Part shown: positions 35,202 through 44,592 of the stretch, piece by piece | How positions within the stretch are numbered: the first letter of the stretch is position 1 | How the letters are laid out: every line of letters begins with the position of its first letter | Source: Ignavibacteria bacterium | GTDB taxonomy: Bacteria; Bacteroidota; Ignavibacteria; Kapaibacteriales; UBA2268 | Direction: 5' to 3' | DNA length: 52,154 nucleotides | Assembly (NCBI GenBank): GCA_026417135.1 | Contig: JAOADV010000003.1 | Span: 1-52,154, forward strand | Position numbers and translations under genes: made by a program | The notes under the pieces: model-generated | Told to the model about the DNA's origin: nothing | The model's database searches: none | Seen by the model: only the letters and a program-made list of their open reading frames with translations

Positions 35202-36245
35202 TTATGGATTAAGGATATTTTTGGCTCGGTCAACAAGCATTTTTTTCACTTCTTCAAGTTCCATTTTGTTAAATCGACAACCAGCAGCATTTTTATGCCC
35301 ACCACCGTTGAAGTTCAAAGCCAAATTCCTTGCCGAAAACTCCCCTTTGGAACGAATTGAGACTCGAATTTCATTTCTTTCTATAACTTCAATAATAAGT
35401 ATACTCATCACAACATTTTCTATCGAAAGCATTGCCTCGACAAATCCTTCAGTATCTTCCTCTGTTGTTGAAGTAAGCAGAAAATCACGATTGCGAATTG
35501 ACATTACTACCAATTTGCCGTCGTAAAAACTTTCCAAATTTGAATACCCAACCCCCAGTAACCTCGCAGTATTCAAAGGCATAGTGTTATACACTACATT
35601 ATACAATTTTACGGGGTCAACTCCAAAGTCTATCAAATCGGCAACGATTCGGTGAACTTCCCCATCAGTTCGTTCAAAACGAAAGTTTCCAGTATCTGTC
35701 ATAATCGCAACATACAGCGCCTCGCATAGTGGTGCTGTCCAGTTTATATCCTTATCCTCTTTAAACAACTTGTATAAAATTTCGCCAGTAGAGCTGGCTG
35801 TTGTATCTATCAAATAATAATCAGCAAAATCTTTAGGTTCGAGATGGTGGTCTACAACAATTTTAACACCATTGCATTTTTCTATTGAATCTCGCAAAGC
35901 CTTAACTCGCGAAATATCGTTTAAATCGACTACAATTACAGCATCCGTTTGTTCGAAAACTAACCCAGAATCGGAACTAAACTTGATTTTGTCTATTCCA
36001 TCCAAAAATCTTAAATTTGAAGGAATTGGTGAGTGAAAAAAAATAGAACAATTTTTGTTTTTTTGGCGAAGATAGTGGTATAAAGCTAAGCAAGAACCAA
36101 CAGCATCTCCGTCGGGATTTATATGTGTCGTTAACAAGAATGAGTTTAAATTGTTAAGCAAGTTCAAGATTTTTGCAACTGAATCATTAAAATCTGGTAT
36201 GGGAGTTAAAAGTTTAACATTACTCTCTGGATTTTCTAATATCAT
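35202..36245 (-). CDS. nrnA: DHH-family phosphoesterase (NrnA-like)
   Basis: A 347-residue DHH/DHHA1 protein. The metal site is H41-I-N-P-D45-G-D47 with VDLND, the DHH motif in VVDHHLEP, and MTDTGNFRF. The DHHA1 part ends in the substrate motif GGGHKNAAG. NrnA degrades short oligoribonucleotides and can hydrolyse pAp; cyclic dinucleotide phosphodiesterases share the fold but usually carry extra sensory domains, absent here. It is a single-gene unit, with 72 bp to the divergent beta-helix gene and no gap to lysA. Confidence 0.88.
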   Translation of the reverse strand: MILENPESNVKLLTPIPDFNDSVAKILNLLNNLNSFLLTTHINPDGDAVGSCLALYHYLRQKNKNCSIFFHSPIPSNLRFLDGIDKIKFSSDSGLVFEQTDAVIVVDLNDISRVKALRDSIEKCNGVKIVVDHHLEPKDFADYYLIDTTASSTGEILYKLFKEDKDINWTAPLCEALYVAIMTDTGNFRFERTDGEVHRIVADLIDFGVDPVKLYNVVYNTMPLNTARLLGVGYSNLESFYDGKLVVMSIRNRDFLLTSTTEEDTEGFVEAMLSIENVVMSILIIEVIERNEIRVSIRSKGEFSARNLALNFNGGGHKNAAGCRFNKMELEEVKKMLVDRAKNILNP

Positions 36246-36317
36246 TTTTTGTTGAAAAGGTAAAATTAAATTGATTTTGACGAGAAGATGTAAATTTAAT
36301 TTTTTAAAGGGGTAATT

Positions 36318-38780
36318 ATGAAAAAAATTTTCTTTACAATAATATTAAGCTTATTTCCAATATTATTGTTTTCACAATCAATAACTTCAATCCAACTCCC
36401 GCATTTTCATTTCAAAAGAGGCGAAAAATTTTCATTGGCAATTAAAACCAGTAGTCCATTCAACATTGGCAACATATTCAAAGTTGAACTTTCCGATAAA
36501 TTCGGGAATTTCGATACATTCACTGAAATCGGTAGAATAAATGCAAGAACTGATACTACTATCGCTTGCCAAATACCAGACACTATTCCTCTCGGTAATA
36601 ACTATCTCTTACGTATATCTGCAACATCACCAAATTATATTTCGAACCCAACAGCGAACAAAATAATCATTTACATAGGAAAAACTTTTTTTGTCTCGCC
36701 AACTGGGGATAACAATAATGCTGGAACAAAAGATGCTCCATTTAAAACTATTCAATGGGCAATCGAACAAGCTTGGTTCTACGATACAATTTTAGTAAAT
36801 CCCGGAACCTACTTCGAAAACATTAATTTTCTTGGCATTGACGTTTCTTTAATAAGTATTAAAGGAAAAGATAGTACAATTATTGACGGACAAAGCAACG
36901 GACAACCCGTTTTAACTTTTGAAAACGGAGAAAGTAGTGCTACTATAATCGATGGCTTTACAATTCAAAATGGCATCAATAGAAACTTCGAAGGTGGTGG
37001 AGGTATTACTATACGCTACCAAAATACTTCCCCCCGCTTAAAGAATCTTAAAATTCGGCGAAACGAGGCTTCCGCGTATGGCGGGGGTATTTATTGTTTT
37101 AATGCTGGAACAATTAGTATTCAAAACTGCATAATCGAAGAAAATAAATCCCAATTTTTTGGGGCTGGCATCTACTCGAACAATAGTTTTCTTAAAATTG
37201 AAAATTCCATTGTAAGGAAAAATAACCCGGGAGGAATTTATAATTGGAGGTCTTTTTCAAATATTACAAATAGCCTAATTTATTGGAACAATTCACACGA
37301 AGTTGTCCACCTTTCCGACTTAGGTATCCAAATGACACCAAAAATTATTAATTCAACCATTATATCAAAAGACAAGTTCTACTGTTACTTCCTCGAAGGT
37401 CGCTTTCTTGGTAAGCTCTATAATTCAATATTGTTTGGACAAGACTCATCGATTGCTGTAGTCGGAGATGCCTACGATACGCTCGAAATGGATAATAATA
37501 TCATCTTTAAGTATCCTCGTGGTGCCTATACAACAAAGGCAATAATAAAATTCGGAGATAATAATTTGATTGACGACCCAATGTTCAAAAATCCAAGTTC
37601 AGAAAATTTTCATTTGGACACTTGTAGTCCAGCACTTGGAATGGCACTAAAAGAATTGGCCCCCCCAAAAGATGTTTATGGATACCCCAGGCAAATTGAG
37701 CCCAATAACGAAGAAAACCCTGACCTTGGTGCTATTGAAAGTCCACTGAGTCAGCGTTCCAGTAGCGTTTCAATTAGAAATATCTCAAATACACGATTTT
37801 GTAAAGGCGGAACATTAAGTCTTGATTTCTCTGTCGGCGGCTGTCCGTTTTTCGAAGGGAATGAATTTATCGCTGAACTTTCTAATTCTGAGGGAAAATT
37901 CAATCCATCGTATCAAATTGGTAAAATTATATCTACTAAATCTGGTACTATACAGTGCACATTGCCATCAGGAATAAAAGGAAGTGCAAATTATAAAATA
38001 AGAATTCGTGCAACAAAATTGCCTTTTAGGTCCGAACCCTATCCTCAATCAATAACAATTATGGACAATCCCAGTGTAAAAATTTTTGGAAGCGACCGAG
38101 TATGTTCATCAAGAGAGTATACCTATTGGACGGACTCCACCGAAAATCCTCTTAATTTATGGATTTTAAAAAATGGGATTTCACACAATAAATTAACTGA
38201 AAATTCAATTGTAGTGGTTTGGCAGGATTCTGGTACTGGCTCGATTAAACTTATACAGACAAACCTCGCTGGTTGTAGAGATTCACTAACAAAGACAATC
38301 ACAATCCTCTCTACTCCACCAAAACCCTACATTCAACAAATAAGTGACGGTCAGCTCCTCTCCAGTTATCCAAGCTTTAACCAATGGTATTTGAATGGCA
38401 CACCGATACCGGGCGCTACCAGTAGAATACATAAGCCCACAAAAAATGGATATTACTCAGTAAAAATTATCCCACCTCACGGATGCGAATCTGATATGTC
38501 CGATAGCATCTTCGTTACGGTTTCAACGGTCGACGAACTCGAGCCTAATTTTATAGTAAATATCTATCAGAGCAATGAATTTATTTTGATAAACCCAAGC
38601 TTGAATTGTAAAATATACAAATTCCTACTCTGGGACTTCCTTGGCAAAGAAATACAAAATCTGCAAATCGAAGAATCAGAGAATATTTTAGTTAATACAT
38701 CCCATCTTGCCCCGGGCATTTATTTCCTTCATATCATAACTGAAAAGTCAACACAAACACTAAGGTATATTAAATTCTAA
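36318..38780 (+). CDS. T9SS-exported right-handed beta-helix protein
   Basis: An 820-residue exported protein, with a signal peptide at about 1-20 (ending LLFSQ) and GGGG 6 bases before the ATG. Residues about 130-460 form a parallel beta-helix of the DUF1565/pectate-lyase-like type: FVSPTGDNNNAGTKDAPFKTI, then stacked turns such as IIDGFTIQNG, YGGGIYCFNAGTISIQNC and GAGIYSNNSFLKIENS. Two Ig-like segments resembling each other flank it (FKRGEKFSLAI near 35 and FCKGGTLSLDF near 495). The C-terminus (YKFLLWDFLGKEIQ ... LAPGIYFLHI) is a T9SS sorting domain. A carbohydrate-binding or adhesive role is possible; no catalytic residues are evident. It heads a run of four plus-strand genes. Confidence 0.82.
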   Translation: MKKIFFTIILSLFPILLFSQSITSIQLPHFHFKRGEKFSLAIKTSSPFNIGNIFKVELSDKFGNFDTFTEIGRINARTDTTIACQIPDTIPLGNNYLLRISATSPNYISNPTANKIIIYIGKTFFVSPTGDNNNAGTKDAPFKTIQWAIEQAWFYDTILVNPGTYFENINFLGIDVSLISIKGKDSTIIDGQSNGQPVLTFENGESSATIIDGFTIQNGINRNFEGGGGITIRYQNTSPRLKNLKIRRNEASAYGGGIYCFNAGTISIQNCIIEENKSQFFGAGIYSNNSFLKIENSIVRKNNPGGIYNWRSFSNITNSLIYWNNSHEVVHLSDLGIQMTPKIINSTIISKDKFYCYFLEGRFLGKLYNSILFGQDSSIAVVGDAYDTLEMDNNIIFKYPRGAYTTKAIIKFGDNNLIDDPMFKNPSSENFHLDTCSPALGMALKELAPPKDVYGYPRQIEPNNEENPDLGAIESPLSQRSSSVSIRNISNTRFCKGGTLSLDFSVGGCPFFEGNEFIAELSNSEGKFNPSYQIGKIISTKSGTIQCTLPSGIKGSANYKIRIRATKLPFRSEPYPQSITIMDNPSVKIFGSDRVCSSREYTYWTDSTENPLNLWILKNGISHNKLTENSIVVVWQDSGTGSIKLIQTNLAGCRDSLTKTITILSTPPKPYIQQISDGQLLSSYPSFNQWYLNGTPIPGATSRIHKPTKNGYYSVKIIPPHGCESDMSDSIFVTVSTVDELEPNFIVNIYQSNEFILINPSLNCKIYKFLLWDFLGKEIQNLQIEESENILVNTSHLAPGIYFLHIITEKSTQTLRYIKF

Positions 38781-38783
38781 TTT

Positions 38784-39338
38784 ATGCGTAAACTTCTTCA
38801 CAACGAAATCCTAAAAGAACGACTAACTATTGAAGAGGCACAAACTGCCCAAAAACATCCAATTTCTATTTTATTACATAATATTCGTAGTATGTATAAC
38901 GTAGGTTCAATCTTTCGAACATGCGATGCAGGGCGTTGCGAAGAGCTAATACTTTGCGGTTATACACCTTGTCCACCACGAAACGAAATTTCCAAAACTT
39001 CGCTTGGAGCAGTCGAAACAGTTCGCTGGCGTTACTTCAAAGATACCACTGACGCAATATACTACCTTCGAATGGAGAACAAAAAAATTTTTGCCCTTGA
39101 AATTACAGATAGGAAGAGATACTACACACAAATTAAAAGTAAAGATTTTCCGTTAGTTGTAATTTTAGGAAACGAACTTGTCGGAATAGACCAATTCATT
39201 TTAGAACTTTGCGATGATGCTATCGAAATTCCTATGTTCGGAGTAAAACACTCGCTTAATGTTTCAGTTGCAGCTGGTATAGTAATTTTCGAACTTGTTA
39301 GACTTTATAGAAGATTTTCTTTCGGGGAAATTTGGTAG
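38784..39338 (+). CDS. TrmH/SpoU-family RNA 2'-O-methyltransferase
   Basis: A 184-residue SPOUT methyltransferase with the three family motifs: N39-VGSIFRT-46, VVILGNELVGI and IEIPMFGVKHSLNVSVAAGI, which form the knotted SAM site. It probably methylates a ribose in tRNA or rRNA; without an N-terminal substrate domain the target cannot be named. It starts 3 bp after the beta-helix gene and is followed 6 bp later by a histidine kinase, an unusual mix that suggests a loose operon. Confidence 0.93.
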   Translation: MRKLLHNEILKERLTIEEAQTAQKHPISILLHNIRSMYNVGSIFRTCDAGRCEELILCGYTPCPPRNEISKTSLGAVETVRWRYFKDTTDAIYYLRMENKKIFALEITDRKRYYTQIKSKDFPLVVILGNELVGIDQFILELCDDAIEIPMFGVKHSLNVSVAAGIVIFELVRLYRRFSFGEIW

Positions 39339-39344
39339 AATATT

Positions 39345-42326
39345 ATGGCTAAGTCTAAAAAAGGATTCTGGTTTTTATTATTTATTTTTTTCTTAGCATT
39401 TTCCACTTATAGCTATTCTAATGGAAACCAAAGTTTATTAAATTTCGGCGAAATAAACCTCTTTTTGCTAGCTTTTGCTAATCTTTTAATTATTTTACTG
39501 ATTGTATTAGTTGTTATTCTTACTGCATACAACAAGAATTTAAAGAAACTCAAAGCCTCTCATAACTCGTTAAACGCAAAAACCAAATACTTCGAACTTT
39601 TGTTAAACAATTTACCTTTCGGTCTTGTCATAACCGACTTGGAAGGAAAAATCATTTCGCACAATTCACTTTTTTTGAAACTGCTCGATTGCAATGAAAA
39701 TGACTCGTTTGTTAATAAAAATCTAAAGGATTTAATTCGTTTATCCGCCCCCGAAAGCGATTTCGAAATAACTCCCAGTTATTTTGATAAAACCAAAATA
39801 TTAACTAAGGAAATTCGCATCTCAACCAGTCTCAAAAATAAATGGCTATTTCATATCCTCAGCAGTTTCGAAAATCTAGTAGACGAAACCAATACTTATG
39901 TCCATATTTTTAGCGATATTACCGAAAAGAAACAAATTGAAGTTTTATCGAAGATAAGCGAAGAAAAATACAAAACTTTCATTCAGCTTTCGACAGATGC
40001 AATGTGGTGTTTCGAAAGCCACAAGCCTCTACCAATTTCATTATCCCCAGAAGAACAAATTGTCGAAATATTTAATCACGCTTTCCTAAGTGATTGTAAT
40101 TTATCGTTTGCAAGATTTTATAATTTCGAAACACGAGAATCTGCTATTGGGACGCCCTTGTCCAGAATCGTAAGTAAAGATAATCCGACTAAAATCGCTT
40201 TGCTTCATAATTTTATTATTAATAATTATCGGCTAGAAAATTTCATCACAATAGTGCAAGATAACGAAGGAAATGACATTTTTTTGCGAAATACCCTATT
40301 TGGAATTGTTGAAAATGGTCATTTAGTTCGGGCTTGGGGGTCCTTCCAAAACATCACAGAACTAATAAAGTTGCAAAAAGTTTACGAGCAAACAGCAAAC
40401 AAATATCAATTTCTACTTAACAACTTAAATAGTATTGTTTTGCATTGGGATTTAAACGGAAGAATTCTTTTTATGAATGAATACGGTTTACGCTTTTTTG
40501 GATATTCTGCCGACGAGCTAATCGGTAAAAATGTTGTTGGAACTATTGTCCCAGAGGAAGAGTCTATAACAAAAAGAAATCTCGTAGAACTTATGCAAGA
40601 AATCCTTTCGGACCCGAATAGGTTCGAATGGAATGAGAACGAAAACATAAACAAGGAAGGAAAGCGATTTTGGATTTCTTGGAAAAATACACCAATCAAA
40701 GACGATGAAGGAAAAATTACCGCTCTTTTAAGCGTCGGAATTGACGTAACTAAGCGTAAGCAAGCCGAATTAGAGGTGCAAAGAACTTGGGATTTAATTT
40801 TCTCCTTGATGGACATTCTACCCGACGGTTTTCAATTCAAAGATAGTGAAAGCCGGTGGATTCACGCCAATCAAAAAATAATAGAATTCTTTCAACTTGA
40901 AGGTATAAACTATAAAGGTAAGACAAACTCGGAATTAATCAGTAATAATGAGAAAATTAAAGAACTCTTCTTGCGATGTGAGGCGGCGGACGAATTAACT
41001 TGGCAGAAAGGAAGTGTGAGCGAATTCGAGGAAGAGATAACAACACAAAGTGGGAACAGAAAATATTTCAAGATAATTAAAGCACCTTTATTTAACGAAG
41101 ATGGTTCTAAACGTGGCTTAGCTGTAATTACTCGCGATATCACTTTACAAAAAGAACTAAACGAAACTTTAAAACGAAACGAGGAAATGTTTAGGAACAT
41201 AGTCGAAGTGCTCCCTCTTCCAGCATTAATTATTTCGAACAATCTTGTCGTTTATTCAAATAATGCCGCAAAAAAAATCTTCTTTATTGATGGCGAGGGA
41301 GTCGAGTCCGAAACAAGCATAGAAACTATTTTTAAATCAAACGAAATTGAAAAATTATATGATATTGTAAACTCCTACGAAGAGTTTGAAAAAACAACCA
41401 TAACAATTCAGACGAAGGATGGAGAACGGATATACAAAGTCTCTGGTGTAACTTTCCCGTTTGGGCAAGCTTTAACCAAATTAATCGTATTTAGCGATAT
41501 TACCGACCAACAAAGGTATTCCGAATACTTAGAGAAAGTCCAAAAAGAACTTACTTTTCAAAAATCAGAGCTAGAAAGAATAAATAAAGCTTTAAATGAT
41601 AAAAACAAAGAACTTGCCGAGCTTAACGCGACAAAGGATAGGTTTTTCCAAATAATTGCACACGACTTGAAAAATCCCATATTCGGAGTGAAAAATTTGT
41701 CGGAAGAATTCATTCGCTCCTTTAACGAATTGAAAGCAGAGGAAAAGCGGGATTTTTTGTTTGCTATTAACTCTTCTGCTACTAAGCTTGCTGACTTGCT
41801 CGAAAATTTACTTCTTTGGGCAAGAACTCAAACAAGGAACTTCCCATATAACCCAGTAGAGTTGAATCTTGCTTTTATCGTCGAAAATTCTATTTCTATT
41901 TTCTCCGAAATCGCAAAGCACAAAAAAATTGTGATAATTTCCAAAATCCATAAAGAAATAAGTGTATTCGCCGATTTGGCTTGTATTACAACAATCCTTC
42001 GTAATTTGATTAGCAATTCACTAAAATTTACTAATGAAGGTGGAATTATTAGAATTTTTTCCAAATCAATAGTTGAAAACGATAAATTATTTGAACAAAT
42101 TTCAATACAAGACAATGGAATTGGAATTCCTTTTGAAGTGCAACCTAAACTTTTACAGTTGGATTTTCATTACACCGCTGTTGGTACCTTTGGAGAAAAA
42201 GGGACTGGGTTGGGTCTCATAATAACTAAAGAACTTGTTGAATTAAACGGCGGTAAACTCTGGTTTGAAAGTACTCCAAAAGTAGGTTCAACTTTTCACT
42301 TCACATTGCCTAAAGTCCAAAAATGA
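39345..42326 (+). CDS. Multi-PAS membrane sensor histidine kinase
   Basis: A 993-residue kinase. It has two N-terminal hydrophobic segments (about 7-25 and 40-62) with only a short extracytoplasmic loop. About five PAS domains follow, at roughly 84-200, 207-345, 352-475, 482-610 and 612-730, and a coiled coil at 728-765. The HisKA domain has H773 in IIAHDLKNP, and the HATPase domain carries LRNLISNSLKF, QDNGIGIP and GTGLGLI. It lacks a receiver domain. Signals are probably cytoplasmic, since the PAS domains lie after the membrane part. It overlaps the next kinase by 4 bp (ATGA), so the two are made together. No response regulator is nearby. Confidence 0.9.
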   Translation: MAKSKKGFWFLLFIFFLAFSTYSYSNGNQSLLNFGEINLFLLAFANLLIILLIVLVVILTAYNKNLKKLKASHNSLNAKTKYFELLLNNLPFGLVITDLEGKIISHNSLFLKLLDCNENDSFVNKNLKDLIRLSAPESDFEITPSYFDKTKILTKEIRISTSLKNKWLFHILSSFENLVDETNTYVHIFSDITEKKQIEVLSKISEEKYKTFIQLSTDAMWCFESHKPLPISLSPEEQIVEIFNHAFLSDCNLSFARFYNFETRESAIGTPLSRIVSKDNPTKIALLHNFIINNYRLENFITIVQDNEGNDIFLRNTLFGIVENGHLVRAWGSFQNITELIKLQKVYEQTANKYQFLLNNLNSIVLHWDLNGRILFMNEYGLRFFGYSADELIGKNVVGTIVPEEESITKRNLVELMQEILSDPNRFEWNENENINKEGKRFWISWKNTPIKDDEGKITALLSVGIDVTKRKQAELEVQRTWDLIFSLMDILPDGFQFKDSESRWIHANQKIIEFFQLEGINYKGKTNSELISNNEKIKELFLRCEAADELTWQKGSVSEFEEEITTQSGNRKYFKIIKAPLFNEDGSKRGLAVITRDITLQKELNETLKRNEEMFRNIVEVLPLPALIISNNLVVYSNNAAKKIFFIDGEGVESETSIETIFKSNEIEKLYDIVNSYEEFEKTTITIQTKDGERIYKVSGVTFPFGQALTKLIVFSDITDQQRYSEYLEKVQKELTFQKSELERINKALNDKNKELAELNATKDRFFQIIAHDLKNPIFGVKNLSEEFIRSFNELKAEEKRDFLFAINSSATKLADLLENLLLWARTQTRNFPYNPVELNLAFIVENSISIFSEIAKHKKIVIISKIHKEISVFADLACITTILRNLISNSLKFTNEGGIIRIFSKSIVENDKLFEQISIQDNGIGIPFEVQPKLLQLDFHYTAVGTFGEKGTGLGLIITKELVELNGGKLWFESTPKVGSTFHFTLPKVQK

Positions 42327-44590
42327 GGGGAAAAAATATTAAGAATGCTATAAATCGGTATTTAAATTTTTTCTGGGTCTTTTGGACCATATCCCAATTT
42401 TTTTGCTCTCAGGAATTATTCGCAAAAAAAGTAAACAGTAGCACATTATTTTTCGTAATTGAAAACGAAAAATATGGGTCATCTGTTCTACCGCCAAATC
42501 TGCCTTTACTCCCAATTCTTCTTATTCTACTTTTGCTCGTTCTTTTCTTAAGTTCGACACTATTCTTAATTCAAAGAAATAAGCTTAATCAAGAAATAGC
42601 TCAATTAAAAAAACAAAACCAAAAAATAAAATACCACGAAATAATAGTTAATCACGCTGACGATATTATTGTACTTTGCGACACAAACTTCAATATACTT
42701 GAAGCAAATAACAAAGCAATTCAAGCTTTTTCACTTTACGACAAACCCTATGTAGGAAAAAAATTTTTCGACTTCATCCAAACAAAAGATGTTAATCTTC
42801 TCGATACATTTAAAGATTGTTTCGAGGTTCAAATCATTTCGGATTATAAATCGCCTTTTTTTGGAGAACTTTCGCTCAACGAAATCACAAAAGGGAACGA
42901 AAAACTCTTTGTTTGTATAATTCGCGATATTACAGATAGAAAAGTTCTAATTGAAAAAATTTCGAGGCTTAAGGACCTTTTAACCTCTCTTTTGAAAATA
43001 AATAACATTATATTACACAAATATGAGCTAACAGAAATATTCCAAAAAACTTGCGAAAGCCTTGTAAAAGATGCGAAGTTTACCTCAGCAGTTTTTTTCC
43101 GATACATTCCCGAAGAAGATTATTTTTACCTTATTGCAAAATATGGAACAGAAATTCCCACATTAACAGAATCCGATTTTCCTATGTCCGTTGCTGAAAG
43201 GGATATCCCCTTTTTATATGATTCAATAATACAGGAAACTAACCTTTTTTGCAATGATTTGAGTCAAATCGAGTCAAGTGGGATTATTTACCAAAAATTA
43301 AAAAATCTTGGTGTAAGTTCTTATTATACCATACCAATATTCTTCAAAAAAAATGTATTTGGAGTTTTTATACTTTTTTCCGACTTAAAAAATTTCTTTG
43401 ACAAGGACATAATCAAAACCCTAAATAGCTTCGTTTCTGAAATTGAATTTTGTATTTATGATTTTTACGAAGAACAAAAATCTTTCGAAAGTGAATTTAA
43501 AAAAAGGCTTTTTTTCGAAAAGTCTCCAAACGGTTTTTTAATAACAGACTTGGATTATAAAATCATCGATGCAAATCAAAGTTACTTGAACTTAGTCGAG
43601 AAAAAAAGAGAAGAGGTAATAGGTCAAGAACTTTTTAAAATAATTAGCTCTTTAAGTTCAAAAGAACTAAATGGATTATCAACAAAGATAGAGCCGGCGA
43701 CCAACTTCAGTAAAGCAATTAAAATATTTAACAAGTCGGGCCAAGAAAAATGGGTTCAATGTATTTGTGAACAAGTCATCGAATACAATTTCTTACTTTT
43801 TGTTTTCACAGACATAACCGAGTTGAAGAATACTCAAAAGAATTTAGAAATCGAAAAAGAACGAGCTGAAGCCTCAAGTCGATTGAAAACACATATTTTA
43901 CAAAATATCTCCCACGAGTTTAGAACTCCGCTAAGTAGTATACTTGGCTTTTCGAAAATAATAAAAGATACTTTCGACGACACAGACCTGCAAGATTTTG
44001 CAAATGCAATATACACCTCGGGTCACAGATTATACAAAACACTTGAGTCTTTAATATTAACTTCCCAGCTTGTGGCTGGTTCGCTTGTAATTAAGCCAAA
44101 AGAAATATATTTACCAATTTTTTTGGACAATCTTTCGAAAGAGTTTACACCATTTGCAAAAGAAAAAAACATTGAATTCATAATTAAATACTCTGGGGTT
44201 GAAAACCCAATCAAATTCGATTCCGAGCTACTTTCCACTCTTTTACACATCCTTATAGACAATGCTCTAAAATTCACAACAAAAGGGAGTATAACAGTAG
44301 AAGCCGAGATTATCGAAGAAAACGGAAAGCGAGGTTTAAATATCAAAATTGAAGATACTGGAATAGGAATTCAACCAGAAAAATTCGATAAAATTTTCGA
44401 CTTATTTATCCAAGGAAGTGAAGGAATTGCAAGAGATGCAGAAGGACTTGGAGTAGGTCTTTTCAATGCAAAGAAAATAATTGAACTTCTTGGAGGTAAA
44501 ATTTCATTTGAATCTAAATTAGGAGAAGGAACAAAATTCTTTATCTACCTACCAGAGAACAACGGTCAGCACATTGCAACAAATTCTTGA
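42323..44590 (+). CDS. PAS-GAF membrane sensor histidine kinase
   Basis: A 755-residue kinase. It has two hydrophobic segments (about 12-35 and 57-82) and a PAS domain at about 103-215. A GAF-like domain lies at about 225-380 and a second PAS at about 396-505. The HisKA domain has H531 in ISHEFRTP, and the HATPase domain has LLHILIDNALKF, EDTGIGI and GLGVGLF. There is no receiver domain. It starts inside the last codons of the preceding kinase. The shared layout (short N-terminal hairpin, PAS, HisKA) suggests related sensors, but the H-boxes differ (HDLKNP against HEFRTP), so they are not recent duplicates. Its stop is 2 bp from the stop of the convergent Memo gene. Confidence 0.9.
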   Translation: MRGKNIKNAINRYLNFFWVFWTISQFFCSQELFAKKVNSSTLFFVIENEKYGSSVLPPNLPLLPILLILLLLVLFLSSTLFLIQRNKLNQEIAQLKKQNQKIKYHEIIVNHADDIIVLCDTNFNILEANNKAIQAFSLYDKPYVGKKFFDFIQTKDVNLLDTFKDCFEVQIISDYKSPFFGELSLNEITKGNEKLFVCIIRDITDRKVLIEKISRLKDLLTSLLKINNIILHKYELTEIFQKTCESLVKDAKFTSAVFFRYIPEEDYFYLIAKYGTEIPTLTESDFPMSVAERDIPFLYDSIIQETNLFCNDLSQIESSGIIYQKLKNLGVSSYYTIPIFFKKNVFGVFILFSDLKNFFDKDIIKTLNSFVSEIEFCIYDFYEEQKSFESEFKKRLFFEKSPNGFLITDLDYKIIDANQSYLNLVEKKREEVIGQELFKIISSLSSKELNGLSTKIEPATNFSKAIKIFNKSGQEKWVQCICEQVIEYNFLLFVFTDITELKNTQKNLEIEKERAEASSRLKTHILQNISHEFRTPLSSILGFSKIIKDTFDDTDLQDFANAIYTSGHRLYKTLESLILTSQLVAGSLVIKPKEIYLPIFLDNLSKEFTPFAKEKNIEFIIKYSGVENPIKFDSELLSTLLHILIDNALKFTTKGSITVEAEIIEENGKRGLNIKIEDTGIGIQPEKFDKIFDLFIQGSEGIARDAEGLGVGLFNAKKIIELLGGKISFESKLGEGTKFFIYLPENNGQHIATNS

Positions 44591-44592
44591 AA

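Noticed and set aside
36286-36299. AGATGTAAATTTAA shared between 5883-5896 and this position
   Set aside because: An AT-rich 14-mer is expected to match by chance in a window this size, and the two sites are not in comparable positions.
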